Shown here one piece after another: positions 44,795-54,773 of a DNA stretch of 64,000 nt. The DNA is from Brucella daejeonensis. GTDB lineage: Bacteria > Pseudomonadota > Alphaproteobacteria > Rhizobiales > Rhizobiaceae. Numbering within the stretch: position 1 is the stretch's first letter; each line of letters starts with the position of its first letter. The DNA lies in the NCBI RefSeq assembly GCF_014199265.1, contig NZ_JACIJG010000008.1, forward strand, positions 62,001-126,000, given 5' to 3'. Made by a program: the position numbers and the translations under genes. The notes below the pieces were generated by a model. It was not told the DNA's origin, did not search any database, and was given only the letters and a program-made list of their open reading frames with translations.

Positions 44795-45703
44795 CTACTC
44801 CATCGCCTCAGCCACCCGCTCCATTCCGGGCCTGGGCTTCCAGAACATGGGAACCAGCTCGACCGCAAGCATGGCGGTGAAAAGCAGGCTGCAACCGACA
44901 AATCCGGTGAAGGTGAGGCGGTCGCCAAGGAAGATCGCGCCGAAAAGCGCGGCAAAAAGCGCTTCCGAAGACAGGAAGATCGCGGCCTGCGCCGAGGTGG
45001 TGTAACGCTGCCCGATGGCCTGTAGCGTGAAGGCGATGCCGGACGAAAAGACGCCTGTGAACAGGATTTCCTTCCAGGTGAGCGTGATGGCGCTCCAGTT
45101 GAAATCCTCGACCATGGAAGCGATGAGGAGACCGGCGGCGGCGCTTGTGGCGAACTGGACGCAGCTCAGCGTGACGGGACGTCCGGCGCGGTTGGCCCGG
45201 CCGATCAGGACGACCTGCAAGGCCCAGAAGACCGCGCCGCCGATGACGAGCCAGTCGCCCTGCCTGAGCGCGGTCAGGGCGCCGCCCGAAAGCAGGAATA
45301 TCCCCGCCAGACATGCCGCCGCGCTTGGCCACACCACCGGATGCGGCCAGTTGCGGAACAGGACGATGCCGATGACCGGCACCATCACCACGTAAAGCCC
45401 CGTCAGAAAACCTGCATTGGTGACGGATGTGGTGATGAGGCCGATCTGCTGGAGCGCCAGCCCGGTAAACAGCGCGAGACCGATCACCATGAAATAGAGA
45501 TAATCCGACCGGCGGAGGCGGCTGGAGGCCTGACGCCCTTCGGCAACGGCCCAGGGCAGGACCGTAAGGGAGGCGATGGCGGAACGGACGCCAATGAACA
45601 GAAACGGGCCGATGCTGGCCATGGCGGTGGACTGCGCCACGAAGCCCATGCCCCAGATGACGCCCGCCAGAAGGAGCAGTAGGTTGGCCTGTACGCGGGT
45701 CAT
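44795..45703 (-). CDS. EamA/DMT family transporter
   Basis: The 302-residue protein has ten predicted spans in two EamA halves. The first half begins ANLLLLLAGVIWGMGFVAQS and the second has LVIGGAVFWALQVVLIGRANR. It probably exports a small metabolite or amino acid by proton exchange. ATG 45703 is preferred over the adjacent 45706 because GAGG lies five bases before it. Confidence 0.85.
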   Translation of the reverse strand: MTRVQANLLLLLAGVIWGMGFVAQSTAMASIGPFLFIGVRSAIASLTVLPWAVAEGRQASSRLRRSDYLYFMVIGLALFTGLALQQIGLITTSVTNAGFLTGLYVVMVPVIGIVLFRNWPHPVVWPSAAACLAGIFLLSGGALTALRQGDWLVIGGAVFWALQVVLIGRANRAGRPVTLSCVQFATSAAAGLLIASMVEDFNWSAITLTWKEILFTGVFSSGIAFTLQAIGQRYTTSAQAAIFLSSEALFAALFGAIFLGDRLTFTGFVGCSLLFTAMLAVELVPMFWKPRPGMERVAEAME

Positions 45704-46108
45704 CATTGCCTCGTTTTGCAGTGCGTCTTTGCGGGAAATGCCTGAAAATCTATAGTCAATATTGCCGGAAAGCGGCAAGAGGCCATTCCATCGTGCGACG
45801 TTGAGAGCCAGGGCCAATCGCCGTTCAGGGTCTGGAGCGTGCCGCGCCCGAACTCCAATTCTCAACAGGCCTTAATTTTTCCGAGTGAAATACGTTACGG
45901 AAATGCTATAGTTCCATGAAGGGTTATTCGAACGGTTCCGAGGCGGATGCTTCGGTGACCGTTTTCTTTTTGTGTCTCGAGGGCCGTGTCGCCTTCGAAA
46001 AGCGCCTCGCACAATCCAAGCATCGCGCGAGGTGAGGCGGGCAAACCAAACTGCCGGCGCGGCTGGCCTCCGGGTGAGGCGAGCGCCGGGCGAAGGAAAG
46101 GACTGGGT
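45704..46108. other. Intergenic region upstream of greA
   Basis: About 400 bases contain no convincing gene. The region near 45880-45915 is AT-rich and ends TGCTATAG, which could be a -10 element for greA. The GC-rich segment 45985-46100 can fold into hairpins. Confidence 0.4.
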
Positions 46109-46582
46109 ATGGAAAAGTTCCCTATGACCCCTGGCGGTTTCGAAAAGCTCAAGGAAGAGCTGCGCTGGCGTCAGCAGTCGGAGCGTCCTCGGATCATCGA
46201 GGCAATCGCTGAGGCGCGCGCGCATGGCGATCTGTCGGAAAATGCCGAATATCACGCCGCGAAAGAAGCCCAGAGCCTCAATGAAGGCCGTATCAACGAA
46301 CTGGAAGATCTGGTCGCGCGCGCCGAGGTGATCGACGTTTCGAAGCTGACCGGCGACAGGATCAAGTTCGGCGCGACGGTCACGATGATCGACGAAGATA
46401 CGGAAGAAGAGAAAATCTACCAGATCGTCGGCGACCAGGAAGCCGATGTGAAACAAGGCCGCATTTCCATTTCGTCCCCGATCGCCCGCGCGCTGATCGG
46501 CAAGGGCGAAGGCGACACGATCGAAGTCAATGCGCCCGGCGGTTCGCGCTCCTATGAAATCGTCGCACTGAAATTCGTCTGA
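46109..46582 (+). CDS. greA: Transcription elongation factor GreA
   Basis: GreA stimulates cleavage of backtracked RNA in RNA polymerase. The 157-residue protein has the N-terminal coiled coil (about 1-75) with the tip [15 protein letters not shown] (Asp-x-x-x-x-x-Glu acidic tip) and a C-terminal FKBP-like domain ending [17 protein letters not shown] precedes the ATG. Five bases separate it from wadC. Confidence 0.96.
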   Translation: MEKFPMTPGGFEKLKEELRWRQQSERPRIIEAIAEARAHGDLSENAEYHAAKEAQSLNEGRINELEDLVARAEVIDVSKLTGDRIKFGATVTMIDEDTEEEKIYQIVGDQEADVKQGRISISSPIARALIGKGEGDTIEVNAPGGSRSYEIVALKFV

Positions 46583-46587
46583 TTTCC

Positions 46588-47652
46588 GTGACATCCTCCA
46601 GACAGGTTCCGGTTCAGGACGTCGAAGTGGTGGCGCCCAATTTCAAGCGCCGCCTTTCAGGCGTTACATCGACGATCGTTCAACTGATCCCGCTGCAACG
46701 CGCGAAGGGACTGAACATCGCCACGGTGGGGCCGGGCCTGCCCGACACGCTTCCGCATCTCGGATGGGGTGCGCTGCTGTCTTTCTGGTCGAAGCCGAAG
46801 ACAAAACCGTTCCGCATCTGGCACGCCCGGCGCAATATCGAAATGCTTGCCGGTATTTTCCTGCGCGACGTCATGCGGATGAAACTGCGGCTGATCTTCA
46901 CGTCGGCCGCGCAGCGTCATCACAAGCCTTTCACCAAATGGCTGATCCGCCGCATGAATGCGGTGATCGCCACGAGCGGGCGCTCGGGAAGTTTTCTCGA
47001 AGTGCCGCATCAGGTGATCATGCATGGCGTGGACCTGCAGAGGTTTCATCCGCCTGTCGCGGAAGAGGACGGTTATGCCGCTTCCGGCCTGCCGGGGCAG
47101 TATGCCGTCGGCTGTTTCGGCCGGGTACGCGATTCCAAGGGCACGGACCTTTTCGTCGATGCGATGATCGCGCTCCTGCCGGAATATCCGGAATGGACCG
47201 CCATCGTCGCGGGGCGCACGACCGCAGAGCACCAGTCTTTCGAAGACGGGCTGAAGACCCGGATCGCCGCCGCCGGCTTGCAGGACCGCATTCTCATTCT
47301 CGGAGAGGTGCCGGACATCCGCGTCTGGTATCGCCGCCTGACGCTTTATGTTGCGCCGTCGCGCAACGAGGGCTTCGGACTAACGCCGCTCGAAGCCATG
47401 GCGTCGCGCACGGCGGTCGTCGCCAGCGATGCGGGCGCTTATGCCGAGATGATCGTGGACGGCACGGGGCGGTCGGTCCCGGCCGGAGACGGCGAAGCGC
47501 TGCGCAAAGCCATCGAACCCTATCTGGCGGACCCGGCCTTTGCCGGGCGCGAGGGTGAAAACGCGCTCGCTCATGTTCGCGCCGCTTTTCCGCTCGAAAA
47601 GGAGGCGGATGCGATCAGCGGCGTCTACGAGCGGGTTTTTGCGGGCAGGTAA
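46588..47652 (+). CDS. wadC: LPS core mannosyltransferase (WadC/LpcC-like)
   Basis: The 354-residue GT4-type glycosyltransferase fits the rhizobial LpcC/Brucella WadC core mannosyltransferase. It has a C-terminal nucleotide-sugar domain with FGRVRDSKGTDLFVDAM (about 173-189) and the retaining E-x7-E motif in RNEGFGLTPLEAMA. WadC adds mannose to the lateral branch of the Brucella LPS core. The gene starts at a GTG five bases after greA, as in Brucella where greA, wadC, lrp, trxB and vtlR cluster (from memory). It is convergent with lrp (three bases between stops). Confidence 0.85.
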   Translation: MTSSRQVPVQDVEVVAPNFKRRLSGVTSTIVQLIPLQRAKGLNIATVGPGLPDTLPHLGWGALLSFWSKPKTKPFRIWHARRNIEMLAGIFLRDVMRMKLRLIFTSAAQRHHKPFTKWLIRRMNAVIATSGRSGSFLEVPHQVIMHGVDLQRFHPPVAEEDGYAASGLPGQYAVGCFGRVRDSKGTDLFVDAMIALLPEYPEWTAIVAGRTTAEHQSFEDGLKTRIAAAGLQDRILILGEVPDIRVWYRRLTLYVAPSRNEGFGLTPLEAMASRTAVVASDAGAYAEMIVDGTGRSVPAGDGEALRKAIEPYLADPAFAGREGENALAHVRAAFPLEKEADAISGVYERVFAGR

Positions 47653-47655
47653 TTT

Positions 47656-48126
47656 TCAGAGGATCATCAGCGGTTCGTCCTTGACCGGACGGATGGTGAG
47701 CGCGGTACGGACCGAATCCACGTTCGGGGCGGCCGTCAGTTCCTCGATCACGAAGGTCTGGAACGTGTTGAGGTCGCGCGCGACGCAATGGAGCAGGAAG
47801 TCGGATTCGCCCGAAACCATCCAGGCGCGGCGTACCAGCGGCCATTGCTTGGTCTTTTCGGCAAAAGCCTTCAGATCGGCGTCCGCCTGACGGTGCAGGC
47901 CGACCGAGCAGAATGCCACCAGGTCCTGCCCCAGCGCATTGCCGTTGAGAATGGCGCGATAGCCGCGAATAACGCCGTTTTCCTCAAGTTTGCGCACCCG
48001 GCGCAGGCACGGCGGGGCCGATATGCCGACGCGCTCGGCCAGTTCGACATTGGTGATGCGCCCGTTGTTCTGGAGTTCCCGAAGGATTTTCCAATCGATT
48101 TCATCCAGGTCAGCCTTGATCGGCAT
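47656..48126 (-). CDS. Lrp/AsnC family regulator
   Basis: The 156-residue protein has the Lrp helix-turn-helix (DEIDWKILRELQNNGRITNV, then ELAERVGISAPPCLRRVRKLE) and a C-terminal ligand-binding RAM domain (about 75-150). It is probably a leucine-responsive or amino acid regulator. GGAG lies six bases before the chosen ATG. It is divergent from trxB. Confidence 0.92.
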   Translation of the reverse strand: MPIKADLDEIDWKILRELQNNGRITNVELAERVGISAPPCLRRVRKLEENGVIRGYRAILNGNALGQDLVAFCSVGLHRQADADLKAFAEKTKQWPLVRRAWMVSGESDFLLHCVARDLNTFQTFVIEELTAAPNVDSVRTALTIRPVKDEPLMIL

Positions 48127-48550
48127 GTATAACTCCGCGCGCAAGGAAATTTCATTCAGGGGTAATTATAGAACATTCGTCGCCGTCGTGGCGCAATCTA
48201 TTCGTGCTCATATCAAATGAAGCAGGCGAATGTAAACCGTCTGATGCCGCGCCGGAGCACCCAAAACGCCCGTGTGAACAGAATATGCACCGTAACGGGC
48301 CTCGCGCGTCCGGCCAGCTTCGAGGAAGGCTTTGGGCGCGAGATCGGGTCGCGCGCAACGCCCTTGCAACATCCGGGGGCACAAGCTGTGGCTAAAGCGC
48401 CGCCGATACCTGACAAACCTTGCAAACATTCGGGGGCAGACCTACCTTGGCCAGAGTATCCGTGGCATTGGTGAAACAGAGCGCGCAGGCGATTCTTTCG
48501 AGCCAGAATTCCGCGGCTTTGAATCGATTAAAGGACCGGAGAGAAACTTC
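48127..48550. other. Intergenic region between lrp and trxB
   Basis: About 420 bases between divergent genes carry no supported gene; the long open frame before trxB lacks family sequence. Promoters for both genes are expected here. Confidence 0.4.
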
Positions 48551-49525
48551 ATGTCACAGCGTCACGCGCCAGTCATCGTCATCGGCTCTGGTCCTGCTGG
48601 TTATACGGCGGCGATTTACGCCGCCCGCGCCATGCTGAAACCGCTGGTCATTGCCGGTCTGCAACAGGGCGGCCAGCTGATGATCACCACGGATGTCGAA
48701 AACTATCCGGGCTATGCCGATCCGGTGCAGGGGCCGTGGATGATGGAACAGATGGCGGCGCAGGCGCAGAATGTCGGCGCCGAGATCGTGCATGACATCA
48801 TCACCGGGGTTGAAACGACTTCGCGCCCGTTTCGCCTGACGGGTGATTCGGGAACCGTCTATACCTGCGATGCACTGATCATCGCCACCGGCGCGCAGGC
48901 CAAGTGGCTCGGTCTCGACAGCGAGCAGACCTTCATGGGCGGCGGCGTTTCGGCCTGCGCAACCTGCGACGGTTTCTTCTATCGCGGCAAGGACGTGGTT
49001 GTGGTCGGCGGCGGCAATACGGCCGTGGAAGAAGCGCTTTACCTCTCGCATATCGCAAAGAGCGTGACGATCGTGCACCGCCGCGACGCTTTCCGCGCGG
49101 AAAAGATCATGCAGGACCGTCTTCTTTCCCGGCAGAATGTCTCCGTGGTCTGGGACAGCGTCATCGATGAAATTCTCGGCACCGAGGCAAAGCCGCCGAT
49201 GGGGGCGACCGTAACCGGCGTGCGCCTGAAAAATGTCGTGACCGGCGAAACGCAGGAACTCGACACGCATGGCGTTTTCGTCGCCATCGGTCACGCACCG
49301 GCGGTCTCCCTGTTCGAGGGCAAACTCAAGCAGAAGCCGAATGGCTATCTCTGGACCGCGCCCGATTCGACGGCGACCGACGTTCCGGGCATCTTTGCCG
49401 CAGGCGACGTTACGGACGATATCTACCGGCAGGCCGTGACTGCCGCCGGTCTGGGTTGCATGGCGGCTCTTGAGGCCGAACGCTGGCTTGCCGCACAGGA
49501 ACCGCTGCACGAAGCTGCGGAGTAA
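48551..49525 (+). CDS. trxB: Thioredoxin-disulfide reductase
   Basis: TrxB reduces thioredoxin using NADPH. The 324-residue flavoprotein has the FAD-binding GSGPAGYTAAIYAARA (about 12-27), the redox motif CATC (136-139), the NADPH-binding VVGGGNTAVEEALYL and the C-terminal GIFAAGDVTDD. The chosen ATG follows AGAGAAACTTC. The lsrB/vtlR gene starts 15 bases after it, so they are probably co-transcribed. Confidence 0.96.
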   Translation: MSQRHAPVIVIGSGPAGYTAAIYAARAMLKPLVIAGLQQGGQLMITTDVENYPGYADPVQGPWMMEQMAAQAQNVGAEIVHDIITGVETTSRPFRLTGDSGTVYTCDALIIATGAQAKWLGLDSEQTFMGGGVSACATCDGFFYRGKDVVVVGGGNTAVEEALYLSHIAKSVTIVHRRDAFRAEKIMQDRLLSRQNVSVVWDSVIDEILGTEAKPPMGATVTGVRLKNVVTGETQELDTHGVFVAIGHAPAVSLFEGKLKQKPNGYLWTAPDSTATDVPGIFAAGDVTDDIYRQAVTAAGLGCMAALEAERWLAAQEPLHEAAE

Positions 49526-49540
49526 CGAGAGGGGAAAACC

Positions 49541-50446
49541 GTGGTCGCACCGCTCGACTGGGATAAACTGCGCATATTTCATGCCGCGGCTGAAGCAGGT
49601 TCGTTTACCCACGCAGCCCAGACACTGCATCTGTCGCAATCGGCCATTTCGCGTCAGGTGAGCGCGCTGGAACAGGATGTTGGTGTGCCGCTGTTTCATC
49701 GTCATGCCCGCGGACTGATCCTGACGGAACAGGGCGAGACCCTGTACCGCACCGCGCACGATGTGCTGATGAAGCTCGAAAGTGTCCGGTCGAAGCTTGC
49801 CGAGAGCAAGGAAAAGCCGACGGGGCGCCTTCGCGTGACGACGACGGTCGGCCTCGGTTCCGGCTGGCTGGTCGAGCGTATTCAGGAATTCGTCGAGCTT
49901 TATCCCGACATCCAGCTCCAGCTCATTCTCGACAATGAGGAACTGGACCTGACCATGCGGCACGCGGACTGCGCGGTGCGGCTGCGCCAGCCGCAGCAAC
50001 CCGACCTCATCCAGCGCCGCCTGTTCACCGTCCACATGCATGTCTATGCGTCGGCGGGTTACGTGTCGAAATATGGCAAGCTGAACTCGGTCGACGAGAT
50101 CGACCAGCATCGCATCGTGACCTTCGGCGAGCCTGCGCCGAGCTATCTGACCGGGCTGAACTGGCTGGAAAGCGCCGGACGCACCGATGGCAGTTCGCGG
50201 ATACCGGTGTTGCAGGTGAACAATCTTCTCTCCGTCCGCCGTGCCGTGCAGCGCGGTGTCGGCATTGCCGTCCTGCCCGATTATATGGCGGACAAGGAAG
50301 CCGGTCTGGTGCAGCTTCTGCCTGAACTGGAGGAAATCCCTTCCTTCGATACGTTCTTCTGCTACCCGGAAGCTTTGAAGAATTCCGCGAAATTGCATGC
50401 CTTCCGCGACTTCCTGTTCTCCAAGGCGCGCAACTGGTCCTATTGA
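49541..50446 (+). CDS. vtlR: LysR-type regulator (VtlR/LsrB)
   Basis: The 301-residue LysR protein has an N-terminal winged helix (LRIFHAAAEAGSFTHAAQTL, SQSAISRQVSALEQDVGVPL) and a substrate domain. Position after trxB fits Brucella VtlR and S. meliloti LsrB, which control virulence, redox and small-RNA genes (VtlR activates abcR2). The GTG start follows AGAGGGGAAAACC. In this window an AbcR-type small RNA lies 5.5 kb downstream. Confidence 0.85.
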   Translation: MVAPLDWDKLRIFHAAAEAGSFTHAAQTLHLSQSAISRQVSALEQDVGVPLFHRHARGLILTEQGETLYRTAHDVLMKLESVRSKLAESKEKPTGRLRVTTTVGLGSGWLVERIQEFVELYPDIQLQLILDNEELDLTMRHADCAVRLRQPQQPDLIQRRLFTVHMHVYASAGYVSKYGKLNSVDEIDQHRIVTFGEPAPSYLTGLNWLESAGRTDGSSRIPVLQVNNLLSVRRAVQRGVGIAVLPDYMADKEAGLVQLLPELEEIPSFDTFFCYPEALKNSAKLHAFRDFLFSKARNWSY

Positions 50447-50466
50447 TCGTATCTTGCAGTTTGTGA

Positions 50467-50497
50467 AAAGGCCGCGCTGATTGCCAGCGCGGCCTTT
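50467..50497. terminator. Bidirectional terminator after vtlR
   Basis: AAAGGCCGCGCT and AGCGCGGCCTTT form a 12-bp stem around seven bases; it lies between convergent vtlR and the Ugp-like operon. Confidence 0.85.
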
Positions 50498-50539
50498 ATC
50501 GTAGGGCCGTCCCGCACCTCAGGGCGAGGGCGTCGGCTG

Positions 50540-51805
50540 TTACTTGCGCGGCAGCAGGCGCTGGACTTCCTTCGCGGCATCGGCGAGAGCATCTTCCGGC
50601 GTTGCGGACTGCTCGACCACGCGGGACAGATTATCCACGATGGTCTGCGTGACCTTGACGCCGTTCGAGCCGGGGAAGGCGTACCACGGGATCATCCGGT
50701 CCATCTGGCTGAGGCCTGCCTTGAAGAGCGGATTTTCCTCGTAGAACTTGCCCAGATAGTCGTCCGACTTCGCGGCCAGTTCGTTGTTGGGCACATAGCC
50801 GGTGCCGGGAACGACGACGGAAGCGCCGTAGGGACCGGCGGCAAACTTGGCGAATTTCCAGGCCGCATCGAGCTTGGACCGGTCTTCGGTCAGGATCACG
50901 ACGGCATTGCCGCCGGTCGGCAGATGGCCTTTTTCAGAGTTGATGAGCGGGATTTTCGCCGTTCGCAGATCGAATTTGTCACCGACATTCTTGATCGTGT
51001 TGCGCAGCGCGCCGGTCGTCTGGAACTCGAAGCCGACCTTGCCGGCGGCGAAAGCCTGTTCGCCCGCGGCCTTGGTCAGGACCGGCATACCGCCTTCCTT
51101 CACCATGCGGTCAACCATCTTGAAGGCTTCGAGCCCTTCCGGCCCGTCGAAGGCGACCTTCTTTTCATCTTCGGACAGCATGGTGCCGCCAGCGCCGAAC
51201 AGAAGCGCGGAGAACATCCAGTCGTCGCCCTGCCAGCGGAAGTCTATGCCTTCATTGCCGTCGCCGAGCGCTTTGATCTTGCCGCCAAGCGCGATCACTT
51301 CGTCCCAGGTCGTGGGCGGCGTATCGGGATTGCCGCCAGCCGCGCGCACCAGATCGGCATTGTAATACATGATCGGGTTGGAAGTCGCGAAAGCAAGACC
51401 AACCTGACGGTCGCCGACGCGGGCGAGGCTCAGAAGGTGATCGGTGAAGCCCTGGGCTTCCATATCGGTTTCTTTTTCGACCAGCGGCTTCATGTCCACG
51501 CCGATATTGCGCTCGGCAAGTACGCGCAGACGGTTGAGGCCGGTGAAGGTGATGTCCGGCATTTCCGACGTGCCGGCCTGACGCATGATCGTCTGGATGC
51601 CTTCTTCGTAAGTGGCCGAAGGGCTGACGAAGTTGATCTTGATGTCCGGGTTCTCTTCCTCGAACTTCTTCGAGATGTCGGCCATGACATCCTTGAAGAA
51701 GCCGGGCATCGGATAATGCACGTTCAGCGTCGTGTCGGCAAAGGCAGGCGAGCCGAGGCCGGTTGCGACCGCAAGGGCGGCGAGGGCGCTTTTGAGGCGT
51801 TTCAT
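50540..51805 (-). CDS. ABC importer substrate-binding protein (UgpB-like)
   Basis: The 421-residue periplasmic binding protein (family 1 solute-binding) has a signal peptide (about 1-23, ending SPAFA), an N-terminal TTLNVHYPMPGFFKDVM segment and SNPIMYYNADLVRAAG. It resembles UgpB-type binders of phosphorylated or carbohydrate ligands. It is the last gene of a leftward operon with two permeases, an ATPase and a metallophosphoesterase. The ligand is not fixed by sequence. Confidence 0.86.
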   Translation of the reverse strand: MKRLKSALAALAVATGLGSPAFADTTLNVHYPMPGFFKDVMADISKKFEEENPDIKINFVSPSATYEEGIQTIMRQAGTSEMPDITFTGLNRLRVLAERNIGVDMKPLVEKETDMEAQGFTDHLLSLARVGDRQVGLAFATSNPIMYYNADLVRAAGGNPDTPPTTWDEVIALGGKIKALGDGNEGIDFRWQGDDWMFSALLFGAGGTMLSEDEKKVAFDGPEGLEAFKMVDRMVKEGGMPVLTKAAGEQAFAAGKVGFEFQTTGALRNTIKNVGDKFDLRTAKIPLINSEKGHLPTGGNAVVILTEDRSKLDAAWKFAKFAAGPYGASVVVPGTGYVPNNELAAKSDDYLGKFYEENPLFKAGLSQMDRMIPWYAFPGSNGVKVTQTIVDNLSRVVEQSATPEDALADAAKEVQRLLPRK

Positions 51806-51837
51806 GAGTTACTCCTGAGTATGGACGAGGTGAAAAG

Positions 51838-52659
51838 TCAGCCCTTGAGGCCGGTGAGGGTGATGCCTTCGATGAAGCGGCGCTGCGCGGCCAGAAATGC
51901 CAGCAGCAGCGGCAGGGTGATGATCAGGGTCGCAGCCATCAGCGCGCCGTAATCGTCGCCTGCTTCCGCGGCGCGGAAATAGAGCAGGCCCAGCGGGGGC
52001 GTGGCGCGCTCCATGCCGTTGATGACGATCAGCGGCCAGAACAGGTCGTTCCAGTGCGCGACGACCGAAAAGATCGAGAAGGCGGTGATGGCGGGCCATG
52101 CATTGGGAACGATCACCCGCGTGACGATACCGGCTTCCGACATGCCGTCGAGGCGCGCCGCGCTGATGAGATCATCGGGCATGGCGCGGAAGAACTGGAG
52201 AAACAGAAATATGCCGAAAACCGAGATGAAGAAGGGCGCGCCGAGCGCAAAATAGCTGTTGAGCACACCGAGCCGGTTGAAGCCGACATAGAAGGGCAGC
52301 GCCGTGGCGTGGATCGGCACCAGAAGGCCGAGCATGACCATCATCATCATTGTGCGCTGGCCGCGAAATTTCAGCTTCGCCATGGCATAGGCGCAGGGGA
52401 TGGCGATCACCACCTGCACGACGAGGACGAGCGCGCAGACGACGACGCCATTGAACAGCAGAAGCCCCATCGGAACACGGGTCAGGGCCTTGGCGAGATT
52501 GTCCCAGAGCGCCCAGTTTCGCGGTATCAGCGACAGGGAGGACGAGAAAATGTCCTGCTGCGACTTTGCCGCCGTGGAAAGCATGAAGATATAGGGTGCT
52601 AGGAAAATGAGCGCTCCCAGCGAGAGGAGGCCGAGACGGAACGAACGGGCGAAAGACAT
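51838..52659 (-). CDS. ABC importer permease (UgpE-like)
   Basis: The 273-residue permease has six spans and the EAA loop (EAGIVTRVIVPNAWPAI, about 168-184) that contacts the ATPase. It pairs with the UgpA-like permease, whose stop lies ten bases upstream on this strand. Together they form the membrane channel of the importer. Confidence 0.86.
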   Translation of the reverse strand: MSFARSFRLGLLSLGALIFLAPYIFMLSTAAKSQQDIFSSSLSLIPRNWALWDNLAKALTRVPMGLLLFNGVVVCALVLVVQVVIAIPCAYAMAKLKFRGQRTMMMMVMLGLLVPIHATALPFYVGFNRLGVLNSYFALGAPFFISVFGIFLFLQFFRAMPDDLISAARLDGMSEAGIVTRVIVPNAWPAITAFSIFSVVAHWNDLFWPLIVINGMERATPPLGLLYFRAAEAGDDYGALMAATLIITLPLLLAFLAAQRRFIEGITLTGLKG

Positions 52660-52669
52660 ACCGGTTTCC

Positions 52670-53602
52670 TCAATAGTGGGTGCGGCGGTCCAGCACGCGG
52701 AACTGCAACATCATCAGGACCACGAGAACCGCGAGAAAGATCACGGTCATGGCCGAGGCGTAGCCGACGCGCAGATAGACGAAGCCTTCCTGATAGATGG
52801 TCCAGAGCAGAACCTCGGAGGCCTTGTTCGGACCGCCCTCGGTCAGCGTCTTGACCGTTTCGAAGACCTTGACCGCATTGATGATGCTGATCGTCGTGAC
52901 GAAAAGCGTGGTCGGGCCGAGCAGGGGCCATGTGACCAAGCGGAAACGCTCCCAGCTACTCTTCACCCCGTCCACTTCGGCAGCGGAATAAAGCTCGCGC
53001 GGGATGGCGGTGAGACCGGCCAGAAACAGCACCATGTTGAAGCCGACGCTCTGCCATACGCCGATGAGCGCGAGGCTGAACAGCACCGTATCGCTGGAGC
53101 CAAGCCAGTTCGGACCGGCGATGCCGACCATGCCGAGCATTGCGTTGACAGGGCCGAGGGTGGGATGCAGCAGATATTGCCAGACGGTTGCCATGGCGAC
53201 CAGAAGCGAGGCGACGGGCAGGAAATAGACCGTGCGGAAGAAGGATTTTCCGCGCACTTCGCTTTCGATGAGAAGCGCGACACCCAGACCGAGAAAGACG
53301 GAAGCGGGCGCGACGATTGCCGTATAGAGAGCCGTGTTCTTAAGCGAGACGAGGAACGTGCGGTCGCTGAACAGTTCGGCATAGTTTTCCAGTCCGATGA
53401 ATTCGAAGCCGTCATAGCCGAGTTCGAAATTCGTCAGGCTCCAGAAGATGACCGCCGCCGTGGGAAGAAGGATCAGCAGCACCGTCAGGATGATTGCCGG
53501 GGCGGCGAGTTTCCATGCAAGCCGCTCCTCACGGCGCCGGGCTTCGTCGGCGGCGGAGCGCGCGCCGGCGGCGGGGATACCGGATAGGGTGATGTCAGAC
53601 AT
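52670..53602 (-). CDS. ABC importer permease (UgpA-like)
   Basis: The 310-residue permease has six spans and an EAA-type loop (AAEVDGVKSSWERFRLVTWP). The chosen ATG follows the ugpC-like gene and overlaps it by eight bases, so it is coupled. An upstream extension to 53701 has no signal or family sequence. Confidence 0.86.
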   Translation of the reverse strand: MSDITLSGIPAAGARSAADEARRREERLAWKLAAPAIILTVLLILLPTAAVIFWSLTNFELGYDGFEFIGLENYAELFSDRTFLVSLKNTALYTAIVAPASVFLGLGVALLIESEVRGKSFFRTVYFLPVASLLVAMATVWQYLLHPTLGPVNAMLGMVGIAGPNWLGSSDTVLFSLALIGVWQSVGFNMVLFLAGLTAIPRELYSAAEVDGVKSSWERFRLVTWPLLGPTTLFVTTISIINAVKVFETVKTLTEGGPNKASEVLLWTIYQEGFVYLRVGYASAMTVIFLAVLVVLMMLQFRVLDRRTHY

Positions 53603-54773
53603 GAGCGGATGCCTTTGCCGGCGATGCGGTCTTGACGATGTTTCCGGCGGGCTGACGCAGACGCAGGCCGTCTTCACCGAAGAGATAGGCGTCGCCCGCA
53701 TCGAAATGCAGTCCGACCGGCATTCCGATGCCGATGTCGCGGGCCTGCGCGGGGTCGAGCTTTACGGTCAGATCCTGCGAGGCGCCGGGCGCCTTGAGAT
53801 AGACCAGGACTTCGGAACCGAGAAACTCGATCCGCGAAACGGTCCCGGAAATGCCGGATTTGTCATGCGGCCTGAACTGGAAATGTTCGGGGCGGATGCC
53901 GATGCGGATCTGGGCGCCGGAATGGGCGGCAACGTCCTGCAGGATGGCGCGGCCAGCAAAATGCACCACGCCGTTATCGCTGACCAGCGCGTCCAGAATA
54001 TTGATGCGCGGTGTGCCGATGAACTGTGCGACCTCGATATGGCGCGGATCGTTATAGATGGCGGTCGGTGTGTCGATCTGGAGCAGTTTGCCGCCCATCA
54101 TCACCGCAACACGGTCGGCCATGCTGAGCGCTTCGGCCTGATCGTGCGTCACATAGATGGTCGGCACCCCGGCGCGGCGGTGCAGATCGACGATTTCGGC
54201 ACGTGTGTGAACGCGCAGATTGGCATCGAGGTTGGACAGAGGCTCATCCATCAGGAATGCGCCGGGCTGGCGCACGAGCGCGCGGGCGAGCGCCACGCGC
54301 TGGCGCTGGCCGCCCGACATCTGGCCCGGCTTGCGGTCGAGGAGATGGTCGATCCTGAGGCTGGTTGCGGTTGCCTTGACCTGTTGCTGGATGGCAGCGC
54401 GTTTGCTGCGCTGACCGGGCATAAAACGACCGATCAGCGGCAGGCGCTCCACGGTGGCGAGGTCGCGCATGGCGAGCGGCACGGCGATGTTCTGTGCCGC
54501 CGTCAGATGGGGATAGAGCGCGTAGGATTGGAACACCATGGCGATGTTGCGGTCGGCGGGATGCGCGCCGGTTATGTCGCGCCCGGCAAGCTCGACGCTC
54601 CCCTCATCGGCATGGTCGAGACCGGCGAGGATGCGCAGCAATGTGCTCTTGCCGCAGCCCGACGGCCCGACAAGGGCGATGAATTCACCCTCCGCCGCTT
54701 CGATGGATATGCCGTCCAGAATGCGGTTGCTGCCATAGGATTTGCCGATATCGCGGATGACGAGCGTGCTCAC
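53595..54773 (-). CDS. ABC importer ATPase (UgpC/MalK-like)
   Basis: The 392-residue ATPase has Walker A GPSGCGKST (about 36-44), the signature SGGQRQRVALARAL, Walker B FLMDEPLSNLDA and a C-terminal OB-like regulatory domain. It powers the UgpAE-like channel. Its start overlaps the stop of the metallophosphoesterase gene (ATGA), which joins the two functionally. Confidence 0.92.
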   Translation of the reverse strand: MSTLVIRDIGKSYGSNRILDGISIEAAEGEFIALVGPSGCGKSTLLRILAGLDHADEGSVELAGRDITGAHPADRNIAMVFQSYALYPHLTAAQNIAVPLAMRDLATVERLPLIGRFMPGQRSKRAAIQQQVKATATSLRIDHLLDRKPGQMSGGQRQRVALARALVRQPGAFLMDEPLSNLDANLRVHTRAEIVDLHRRAGVPTIYVTHDQAEALSMADRVAVMMGGKLLQIDTPTAIYNDPRHIEVAQFIGTPRINILDALVSDNGVVHFAGRAILQDVAAHSGAQIRIGIRPEHFQFRPHDKSGISGTVSRIEFLGSEVLVYLKAPGASQDLTVKLDPAQARDIGIGMPVGLHFDAGDAYLFGEDGLRLRQPAGNIVKTASPAKASAHV